The notes under the pieces are model-generated. The model was not told where the DNA came from. It saw only the letters and a program-made list of their open reading frames with translations, and did no database searches. A stretch of DNA of 64,000 nucleotides, taken from the NCBI GenBank assembly GCA_040878185.1, contig JBBDMS010000026.1, forward strand, positions 57,713-121,712. Reading direction: 5' to 3'. This document shows, in pieces, positions 58,329 through 64,000 of this stretch; position 1 is the stretch's first letter; each line of letters begins with the position of its first letter. The stretch comes from JAWXBK01 sp040878185. Lineage in GTDB: Bacteria; Pseudomonadota; Alphaproteobacteria; Dongiales; Dongiaceae. A program made the position numbers and the translations under genes.

Positions 58329-59195
58329 TTACGGCCAGGCCGCGACCGGTGGCAGTGACATCAGAATCGCTTCGACATTGCCGCCGGTTTTGAGGCCGAA
58401 GGTCGTACCGCGATCGTACAGCAGATTGAACTCGACATAGCGGCCGCGCCGGACGAGCTGATGCGCGCGTTCAGAATCGGTCCAGTTCTCATTCATTTGG
58501 CGGCGCACGATATCCGGATAGGCCTCGAGAAACGCAAGCCCGACATCGCGGGTGAAGGCAAAATCCTTCTCCCAGTCTGCGGTCGCCAGGTTGTCGAAAA
58601 AGATGCCGCCGACACCGCGCGGCTCGTCGCGATGTTTCAGATGGAAATATTCGTCGCACCATTTCCTGAAGCGCGGATAGTAACCGGCATCGTGCCTGTC
58701 GCAGGCCGCCCTGAGCGCGGCATGGAACGTATCGGTGTCGACCGGGTCCGGCACCATCGGCGTCAGGTCGGCGCCGCCGCCGAACCAGCTCTGGCGCGTC
58801 ACGATATGGCGGGTATTCATATGCACGGCCGGCACCTTGGGCGATTGCGGATGCGCGACGAGGCTGATGCCGCTGGCCCAGAATTGCCCGTCCTCGCCGG
58901 CTCCGGCGATCTGCTTGCGGAATTCTTCCGAGAAGACGCCATGCACGGTCGAGACACTGACGCCGACCTTCTCGAACACACGCCCATGCATCAGCGCCAT
59001 GGTGCCGCCGCCGCCGTCGCCCGCATGATTTTCGTCCTCGCGCCGCCAGGACTTGCGTTCGAAGCGGCCGGCCGGCTTGTCCGCCAGCGTCCCGCGATAC
59101 GAATCCTCGATCGCTTCGAACGAGGCGCAGATGCGATCGCGCAGCTCCTCGAACCAGATGCGGGCGCGGGCCTGTCTCGTTTCGGTCTCGCTCAT
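58329..59195 (-). CDS. hemF: Oxygen-dependent coproporphyrinogen III oxidase
   Basis: A 288-residue HemF. It shows the conserved RKSWRREDENHAGDGGGGTM, FWASGISLVAHPQSPKVPAVH and GGADLTPM segments, and the C-terminal WTDSERAHQLVRRGRYVEFNLLYDRG. It oxidatively decarboxylates coproporphyrinogen III in haem synthesis. Its ATG overlaps the trmL stop by 4 bp. Haem is needed by the adjacent cytochrome bc1 genes, though these are on the other strand. Confidence 0.97.
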   Translation of the reverse strand: MSETETRQARARIWFEELRDRICASFEAIEDSYRGTLADKPAGRFERKSWRREDENHAGDGGGGTMALMHGRVFEKVGVSVSTVHGVFSEEFRKQIAGAGEDGQFWASGISLVAHPQSPKVPAVHMNTRHIVTRQSWFGGGADLTPMVPDPVDTDTFHAALRAACDRHDAGYYPRFRKWCDEYFHLKHRDEPRGVGGIFFDNLATADWEKDFAFTRDVGLAFLEAYPDIVRRQMNENWTDSERAHQLVRRGRYVEFNLLYDRGTTFGLKTGGNVEAILMSLPPVAAWP

Positions 59196-59656
59196 GCCAT
59201 ATCGGTCCGGACCGCATCGGTTCGGGTTTGGCGGATCGCTTCACCCAATACGATTGCGGCGGCAAGCGCAACGTTGAGAGAGCGCATCCCGGGCCGCATC
59301 GGCACGACGAGCCGGGCATCGGCGCTGCGATGCACGTCGTCGGGTACGCCACCCGATTCGCGTCCGACCAGCAACGTATCGTCTTCCGCGAAAGCGAATT
59401 GCGTGTAAGGCAGGTCGCCCGCCGTCGTCAGCAGCAGCAGCCGGCCGGTGAGTTGTTCCCGGAACGCCGGCCAGCTCGCATGCCGGCGCCAGTCGGCCGC
59501 CGCGACGTAATCCATGCCGGCGCGGCGCATCCGCCGGTCGTCCAGCAGGAAGCCGCAAGGCTCGACGATATCGATGCCGACATCGAGACAGGCGCCGAGG
59601 CGAAGCAGCGTTCCGGCGTTCTGCGGAATGTCCGGTTCGTAGAGGGCAAGGCGCAT
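59192..59656 (-). CDS. trmL: tRNA (cytidine(34)-2'-O)-methyltransferase
   Basis: A 154-residue SPOUT methyltransferase. It has LALYEPDIPQNAGTLLRLGACL at the N-terminus, LLVGRESGGVPDDVH as the knot motif, and RSLNVALAAAIVLGE as the terminal helix. TrmL modifies the wobble base of certain leucine tRNAs. The ATG at 59656 matches the family's standard start; the frame is open upstream to 59683. It heads a two-gene unit with hemF. A TATAGT -10-like element lies at 59703-59698. Confidence 0.93.
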   Translation of the reverse strand: MRLALYEPDIPQNAGTLLRLGACLDVGIDIVEPCGFLLDDRRMRRAGMDYVAAADWRRHASWPAFREQLTGRLLLLTTAGDLPYTQFAFAEDDTLLVGRESGGVPDDVHRSADARLVVPMRPGMRSLNVALAAAIVLGEAIRQTRTDAVRTDMA

Positions 59657-59865
59657 CGGGTCGGGCGGCCTCCGTCTAGGCAAATCAGGGCAATTCGACT
59701 ATACCGGCGCCGCGACGGGGAGGGCCGGCGGTCTGCGTCGGTTTGTCGCAATCGGCGCAAAACCGGCTCTTCGGGCCGGGATGTTATAAGCAGGGAGAGG
59801 CCGGTCACCCAACCGGTTGCGATCCGTCCAGCACGGACCAGATGGGCCAATACGGGAAAGCAAGC

Positions 59866-60462
59866 ATGGCACAACATTCGGGCGCCGGAACGACGACGGC
59901 CGGTCACGCGTCGGGCGGTCACGGGCCGGACGATCACGGGCCGGAAGCCGGCGACGTCAGCCGGCGCGATTTTCTTTACCTCGCCACCGCGGCAGTCGGC
60001 GCCATCGGCGTCGCCTCGATCGTGTGGCCGTTCGTCGATCAGATGAACCCCGCCGCCGACACGCTGGCGCTCTCGACCACCGAGATCGACCTCGCCCAGG
60101 TCGAAGTCGGTCAGAGCATCACGATCACCTGGCGCGGCAAACCGGTTTTCGTGCGTCATCGCACCGAACAGGAGATCGCGGAAGCGCGCGACGTCCCCGT
60201 CGACGAGCTGCCGGATCCGCAGCCGGACGAGGCGCGGGTGCAGCAGGCGGATTGGCTGATCGTGGTCGGCGTCTGCACGCATCTCGGTTGCATTCCGCTC
60301 GGCCAGAAGCCGGGCGACCCGCGTGGCGACTACGGCGGTTGGCTCTGTCCCTGCCACGGTTCGCATTACGATACCTCAGGGCGCGTCCGCAAAGGCCCGG
60401 CACCGGAGAATCTCCTGGTGCCGGAATACGCCTTCGACGGCACCCTCGTGCGGGTCGGTTAG
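59866..60462 (+). CDS. petA: Ubiquinol-cytochrome c reductase iron-sulfur (Rieske) subunit
   Basis: A 198-residue Rieske protein. After a His/Gly-rich N-terminus it has a twin-arginine signal-anchor (SRRDFLYLATAAVGAIGVAS, arginines 33 and 34) and then the two [2Fe-2S] boxes CTHLGC and CPCHGSHYDTSGR. Export of the folded protein by the Tat system is expected. The ATG at 59866 follows a GGGAAAG ribosome binding site; an earlier TTG in frame would give an atypical extension. It is the first gene of petABC. Confidence 0.96.
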   Translation: MAQHSGAGTTTAGHASGGHGPDDHGPEAGDVSRRDFLYLATAAVGAIGVASIVWPFVDQMNPAADTLALSTTEIDLAQVEVGQSITITWRGKPVFVRHRTEQEIAEARDVPVDELPDPQPDEARVQQADWLIVVGVCTHLGCIPLGQKPGDPRGDYGGWLCPCHGSHYDTSGRVRKGPAPENLLVPEYAFDGTLVRVG

Positions 60463-60476
60463 GGAGACATCGACCC

Positions 60477-61769
60477 ATGGCACAACCGCACTTCAAGAAC
60501 CCGATCGTCCGCTGGATCGACTACCGACTGCCGGTCTTCAGCTTCATGCATCATGAGCTGAATGAATATCCGACCCCGAAGAACCTGAACTACTGGTGGA
60601 ACTTCGGCTCGCTCGCCGGAATCGTGCTGGTCGTCATGATCGTCACCGGCATCGTGCTTGCGATGCATTATACGGCGCATGTCGATCACGCCTTCGACAG
60701 CGTCGAGCGCATCATGCGCGACGTGAACTATGGCTGGCTGATCCGCTATATCCATGTGAACGGCGCCTCGATGTTCTTCATCCTGGTGTTCATCCATATC
60801 TTCCGCGGCCTCTATTACGGTTCGTACAAGGCGCCGCGCGAAATATTGTGGATCCTCGGTGTCGTCATCCTGCTGCTGATGATGGCGACCGCGTTCATGG
60901 GTTACGTGCTGCCCTGGGGCCAGATGAGCTTCTGGGGTGCCACCGTCATCACCAATCTGTTCTCGGCCGTGCCGCTGATCGGCGACGACATCGTGCTGTG
61001 GCTGTGGGGCGGTTATTCGGTCGATAATCCGACGCTGAACCGCTTCTACTCCCTGCATTACCTGCTGCCGTTCGTGATCGTCGGCGTGGTCATTCTGCAT
61101 ATCATGGCGCTGCACCGCTTCGGCTCGAACAATCCGATCGGAATCGATGCCAAGGGGCCGCAGGATTCGATCCCGTTCCATCCGTACTACACGGTGAAGG
61201 ATTATTTCGGGCTCGGCGTGTTCCTGCTGGTCTTTGCCGGCTTCGTGTTCTTCGATCCGAATTTCTTCGGCGAGCCGGACAATTACATCGAGGCAAACCC
61301 GCTGGTGACGCCGGCGCATATCGTGCCGGAATGGTACTTCCTGCCGTTCTACGCGATCCTGCGCGCCGTGCCGGACATCTGGTTCATCGATGCGAAGCTG
61401 GCCGGCGTCATCGCGATGTTCGGCTCGATCATCCTCCTGTTCTTCCTGCCCTGGCTCGATCGTTCGCCGGTCCGGAGCGCGCGCTTCCGCCCGGTCTACA
61501 AGCAGTTCTTCTGGCTCTTGCTGCTCGACTGCATCGTGCTCGGCTGGGTCGGCAAGAACTCGCCCGATGCGGTGTTCCACGGCATTCCGTTCCTGTGGAT
61601 CGGCCGTGTCGCAACCGCATATTACTTCCTCCATTTCCTTGTCATCCTGCCGCTGGTCGGAATCTTCGAGCGGCCGAAGCCGCTGCCGATGTCGATCAGC
61701 GAACCGGTATTGAAGGGCGGCGTTCAGGTCTCGACCGGCGCACATGCCAAGCCGATGGAGAAAGCCTGA
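60477..61769 (+). CDS. petB: Cytochrome b of the bc1 complex
   Basis: A 430-residue cytochrome b with eight predicted helices. The haem-binding histidine pairs are in the second and fourth helices (VNGASMFFILVFIHIFRG and the LLPFVIVGVVILHIMALH region), and the quinol site motif is TPAHIVPEWYFLPFYAILR (PEWY). It is full length, not split into b6 and subunit IV. It lies 14 bp after petA with an AGGGAGA ribosome binding site and overlaps petC by one base. Confidence 0.97.
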   Translation: MAQPHFKNPIVRWIDYRLPVFSFMHHELNEYPTPKNLNYWWNFGSLAGIVLVVMIVTGIVLAMHYTAHVDHAFDSVERIMRDVNYGWLIRYIHVNGASMFFILVFIHIFRGLYYGSYKAPREILWILGVVILLLMMATAFMGYVLPWGQMSFWGATVITNLFSAVPLIGDDIVLWLWGGYSVDNPTLNRFYSLHYLLPFVIVGVVILHIMALHRFGSNNPIGIDAKGPQDSIPFHPYYTVKDYFGLGVFLLVFAGFVFFDPNFFGEPDNYIEANPLVTPAHIVPEWYFLPFYAILRAVPDIWFIDAKLAGVIAMFGSIILLFFLPWLDRSPVRSARFRPVYKQFFWLLLLDCIVLGWVGKNSPDAVFHGIPFLWIGRVATAYYFLHFLVILPLVGIFERPKPLPMSISEPVLKGGVQVSTGAHAKPMEKA

Positions 61770-62545
61770 TGCGCGCCTCGTTTGTGAAACTCGCGGCCGC
61801 AGCCGGCTTCGGCTGGGCGATTATGGCGTCGGGCGGCGCCGAGGCGGCCGAAACCGGGCATGTGGAACTGCCCGAGATGCACTGGTCGTTCGAAAGCGTC
61901 TTCGGCACCTACGATCGCGGCGCCCAGCAGCGTGGCTTTCTGGTCTACAAGAATGTCTGCGCGAGCTGTCACGGCCTGCGTCTCGTCGCCTATCGCAACC
62001 TGATGGAAATTGGGATCGGCGAGGAAGAGGTGAAGGCGATTGCGGCCGAGTATCTCGTCACCGACGGACCCGACGAGAATGGCGAGATGTTCGAACGCGC
62101 GGCGACGCCGGCCGATCGTTTCGTGTCGCCGTTCCCGAACGAGAACGCGGCGCGCGCGTCGAACAACGGCGCGCTGCCGCCCGATCTGTCGCTGATCGCC
62201 AAAGCGCGGGTTGGCGGTCCGGACTATCTGCACGGCATCCTGGTCGGCTACGAGGAGCCGCCGGCGGACGTGACCGTGCGCGAGGGCCTCTATTACAACA
62301 AATATTTCACCGGCCATCAGATCGCGATGCCGCCGCCGCTGTTCGAGGATGCGGTCGAGTATCCCGACGGCACGCCGGCGACAGTCGAGCAGATGGCCGA
62401 AGACGTGACGCAGTTCCTCGCCTGGGCGGCGGAGCCCAATCTCGAACAGCGGCACCGTATGGGCGTCAAGGTGATGCTGTTCCTGATTGTGATGACGGCG
62501 CTGGCCTATGCGGTGAAACGCCGGGTCTGGGCCAACGTCCATTGA
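61769..62545 (+). CDS. petC: Cytochrome c1 of the bc1 complex
   Basis: A 258-residue cytochrome c1. It has a signal peptide (residues 1-27), the haem-c site CASCH (Cys64, Cys67, His68), and a C-terminal membrane anchor (VMLFLIVMTALAYAVKRRVW) that places the haem domain in the periplasm. The sixth ligand methionine is probably in the IAMPPPLFEDAVEY segment. The start overlaps the petB stop in TGATG. A strong terminator follows. Confidence 0.97.
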   Translation: MRASFVKLAAAAGFGWAIMASGGAEAAETGHVELPEMHWSFESVFGTYDRGAQQRGFLVYKNVCASCHGLRLVAYRNLMEIGIGEEEVKAIAAEYLVTDGPDENGEMFERAATPADRFVSPFPNENAARASNNGALPPDLSLIAKARVGGPDYLHGILVGYEEPPADVTVREGLYYNKYFTGHQIAMPPPLFEDAVEYPDGTPATVEQMAEDVTQFLAWAAEPNLEQRHRMGVKVMLFLIVMTALAYAVKRRVWANVH

Positions 62546-62572
62546 GCCTGCGCATCGCCACACGGAATGACG

Positions 62573-62605
62573 AAGGGCCGCTCGCGAGAGCGGCCTTTTG
62601 TTTTT
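62573..62605 (+). terminator. Rho-independent terminator of the petABC operon
   Basis: A perfect 8-bp stem GGCCGCTC/GAGCGGCC (62576-62583, 62588-62595) with GCGA loop extends by A-T and G-T pairs and is followed by TTTTGTTTTT. It lies 28 bp after petC and separates the bc1 genes from the VOC gene. Confidence 0.93.
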
Positions 62606-62615
62606 GGCGGTCCGG

Positions 62616-63479
62616 ATGGCGATGAATTTCATCGACGGCATCGACCACACGCTGGTCGGCGTGCGCGATCTCGAGGCCGCGCGCGAACAATGGGCGCGCC
62701 TGGGTTTCACGGTTACGCCGCGCGGCCGCCATATCGGCTGGGGCACCGGCAATTACTGCATCATGCTCGATCGCGGTTACATCGAGCTGCTCGGCATCGT
62801 GAACGCGGCCGAGTTCACCAACAATCTCGACCGCTTCCTCGAAACGCGCGAGGGGCTGATGGGGCTCGCTCTTGCCAGCGACGATGCAACGCGCTGCGCC
62901 TCGTCGCTGCGGGCGGCGGGCATTGCCGCCGACGGACCAAAGGATCTGAAGCGGCTGCTCGAATTGCCCGAAGGGACGGTCACCCCCGAATTCTCGCTGG
63001 TCTATCTGCCAGGCGAAGCGACGCCCGATCTCAGGGCTTTTGTCTGCCAGCATCGAACGCCCGACCTCGTGCGGAAGCCCGAATGGCTCGCGCATGCGAA
63101 TGGGGCCACTGCGCTGCTCGGCATGACGCTCGCGAGCGACGATCCCGTATCGCTGGCACCGGCCTATCGGCGCCTCTTCGGCGAGCATGGCGTCCGCGCG
63201 GGTGACGACTGGCTGCGGGTCGAAACCGGCGCCGGCTGGATCGATTTCGCAACGCCCGGCGTCCTCGCGCGCCGCTACGAGCGGGTTGCGCCCATGCCCG
63301 ATCATCCGCTTCCCTGGGCCGTTGCGATGACCATCGGCGTTGGCGATATCGGGCGCTGCCACGCGGCGCTCGCAGCCGGCGGTTTCGGGCCGCGCGCATC
63401 GGGGTTCGGTCGAAATTCCGGCATCGCGCTTGGCCCCGGCGATGCCAGCGGGCTCTATCTGGAGTTCGAAGCTGCCTGA
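62616..63479 (+). CDS. VOC-superfamily (glyoxalase-like) protein
   Basis: A 287-residue protein of two glyoxalase-type beta-alpha-beta modules. The first is GIDHTLVGVRDLEAAREQWARLG with GWGTGNYCIML and IELLGIV; the second begins around residue 150. It fits the glyoxalase-like (lactoylglutathione lyase-related) domain family. One histidine and glutamate of the metal site are visible in the N-terminal module. The reaction is unknown. The start is ATG at 62616, just after the terminator; a second ATG lies two codons later. Confidence 0.8.
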   Translation: MAMNFIDGIDHTLVGVRDLEAAREQWARLGFTVTPRGRHIGWGTGNYCIMLDRGYIELLGIVNAAEFTNNLDRFLETREGLMGLALASDDATRCASSLRAAGIAADGPKDLKRLLELPEGTVTPEFSLVYLPGEATPDLRAFVCQHRTPDLVRKPEWLAHANGATALLGMTLASDDPVSLAPAYRRLFGEHGVRAGDDWLRVETGAGWIDFATPGVLARRYERVAPMPDHPLPWAVAMTIGVGDIGRCHAALAAGGFGPRASGFGRNSGIALGPGDASGLYLEFEAA

Positions 63480-63908
63480 TCAGGCGGGCGCGATCGCGCC
63501 GTCCTTCGTGATCTTGACCCGCATGCCATTTTCCAGCGCGGCATGCTGGTCGAGCGGCAGCAGCAGCACCGGGATGGAGCCCCAGCCCATTTCCGCGGCG
63601 ACCATGACGCCGAGCGGCAGGATCGCATCCGGTTCGGGCAGGATCAGCGCCGCCGGCGCGTTGCCGTCCATCATCAGCTCGGCCAGCACGAAACTCGACG
63701 AGGACGAGCCGATCATGCCGGGCAGCACGAGGATCGTGCCGGCGACACTTGCCGGATGATCGGGATGGCGCGGATCGGCGATGAGGCCGCTCTTCTGGTC
63801 GACGCCGCCCCAGAAGCTGATCGGCTTGCGCAGTTTCAGGACCGTGCCTTCCGCCTCGCCGGCGATCTGCACCTTGCCGCGCAGGTTGGTGGCGCGCGCT
63901 TTGCTCAC
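63480..63908 (-). CDS. Aconitase X, small (swivelling) subunit
   Basis: A 142-residue protein of the DUF126/aconitase-like swivelling domain. Typical segments are GKVQIAGEAEGTVLKL, ISFWGGVDQKSGLIADPRH, GTILVLPGMIGSSSSSFVLAE and GSIPVLLLP. The start is a GTG at 63908 that overlaps the stop of the upstream gene (GTGA), a coupled pair. Bacterial aconitase X enzymes include cis-3-hydroxyproline dehydratases; archaeal ones act on phosphomevalonate. Which applies here is unknown. The stop codons of this gene and of the VOC gene are adjacent (TGATCA). Confidence 0.82.
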   Translation of the reverse strand: MSKARATNLRGKVQIAGEAEGTVLKLRKPISFWGGVDQKSGLIADPRHPDHPASVAGTILVLPGMIGSSSSSFVLAELMMDGNAPAALILPEPDAILPLGVMVAAEMGWGSIPVLLLPLDQHAALENGMRVKITKDGAIAPA

Positions 63909-64000
63909 GACCAGATCCGTTCGTCGCGCGTGACGCGACCGGTCATCGCCGAGGCGACGCAATCCTCGAGGCTGCCATAGATCACGCCATAGCCGGTGTT
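63905..64000 (-). CDS. Aconitase X, catalytic subunit, C-terminal end (partial)
   Basis: The frame runs from the window edge (64000) to a TGA at 63907-63905 and encodes 31 residues, including NTGYGVIYGSLEDCVASAMTG. This fits the C-terminus of the large (DUF521) subunit of aconitase X, and its partner follows with overlapping stop and start. Most of the gene is outside the window, so the assignment leans on the small subunit. Confidence 0.6.
   Translation of the reverse strand, partial: NTGYGVIYGSLEDCVASAMTGRVTRDERIWS

Noticed and set aside
59746..59800. Possible FNR-like site and TTATAA box upstream of petA
   Set aside because: TTG and CAA are too far apart for the 14-bp FNR consensus, and no convincing -35 fits the TTATAA.
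1..64000. CRISPR arrays, insertion sequences, prophage or toxin-antitoxin pairs
   Set aside because: No repeated spacer pattern, transposase, integrase or short toxin-antitoxin gene pair was seen in either strand.

Overview
The window is chromosomal DNA of a high-GC bacterium. Almost all of it is densely packed housekeeping genes, and the gene content points to an alphaproteobacterium. Markers are the neighbour pairs thrC-M16 peptidase and ispH-thrB-rnhA, an F0-only ATP synthase operon (atpI-B-E-F'-F) with two b-type subunits, a split glycine decarboxylase (gcvPA/gcvPB), a cytochrome bc1 operon (petABC), ETF-ubiquinone oxidoreductase, and the GANTC methyltransferase CcrM next to rnhB. The order within the class cannot be fixed from sequence alone. 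There is no phage, insertion sequence, CRISPR array or plasmid function.

Layout. 1-2155: end of thrC, an M16 peptidase and a GNAT acetyltransferase. 2193-6651: YqgE, a DsbD-type transporter, a peroxiredoxin and an esterase. 6634-8994 (minus): ispH-thrB-rnhA. 9133-9907: a double-CDGSH protein and a lipoprotein. 10039-15204: a tandem glycine riboswitch controlling gcvT-H-PA-PB, then a GNAT. 15224-17893 (minus): the F0 operon with promoter and terminator. 17950-22887 (minus): smc, a DsbA-like protein and DUF721. 22912-28270: mutY, ccrM-rnhB, a radical SAM protein and a flavin amine oxidase. 28278-31470 (minus): moaB, lytic transglycosylase and a family-4-like uracil-DNA glycosylase, with a decayed second copy of the glycosylase 3' end. 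31636-36807: ETF-QO, a TPR lipoprotein, ispE and a thioredoxin-fold isomerase. 36809-40484: a peptidoglycan-binding-type protein, gmd-fcl, a lipoprotein and tRNA-Gln. 40567-46590 is the most accessory-looking part: a cysteine-dioxygenase-like cupin, a double-PAS hybrid histidine kinase, a PEP mutase/isocitrate lyase homologue, two tandem secreted paralogues of unknown function and an oxygenase-like protein preceded by a tandem repeat. 46672-53388 (minus): a MoxR-DUF58-DUF4159-vWA operon. 53447-58287: DUF1285, NUDIX, DUF6111, CCA transferase and a TPR/SPINDLY-type glycosyltransferase. 58329-59656 (minus): trmL-hemF. 59866-62605: petABC with terminator. 62616-64000: a VOC protein and the end of an aconitase X pair.

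No single new system dominates. The best leads are regulatory or domain-level. (1) Nine bases of the glycine aptamer core are perfectly complementary to the gcvT ribosome binding site. (2) Three GANTC sites lie in the 65-bp leader of ccrM, suggesting methylation feedback. (3) The histidine kinase has two FixL-like PAS domains, both keeping the haem histidine and distal arginine. (4) Two adjacent secreted paralogues belong to a family I do not recognise. (5) A triple repeat duplicates the Shine-Dalgarno-like G-run of the oxygenase-like gene. (6) A relic copy of the udg C-terminus sits just beyond udg.
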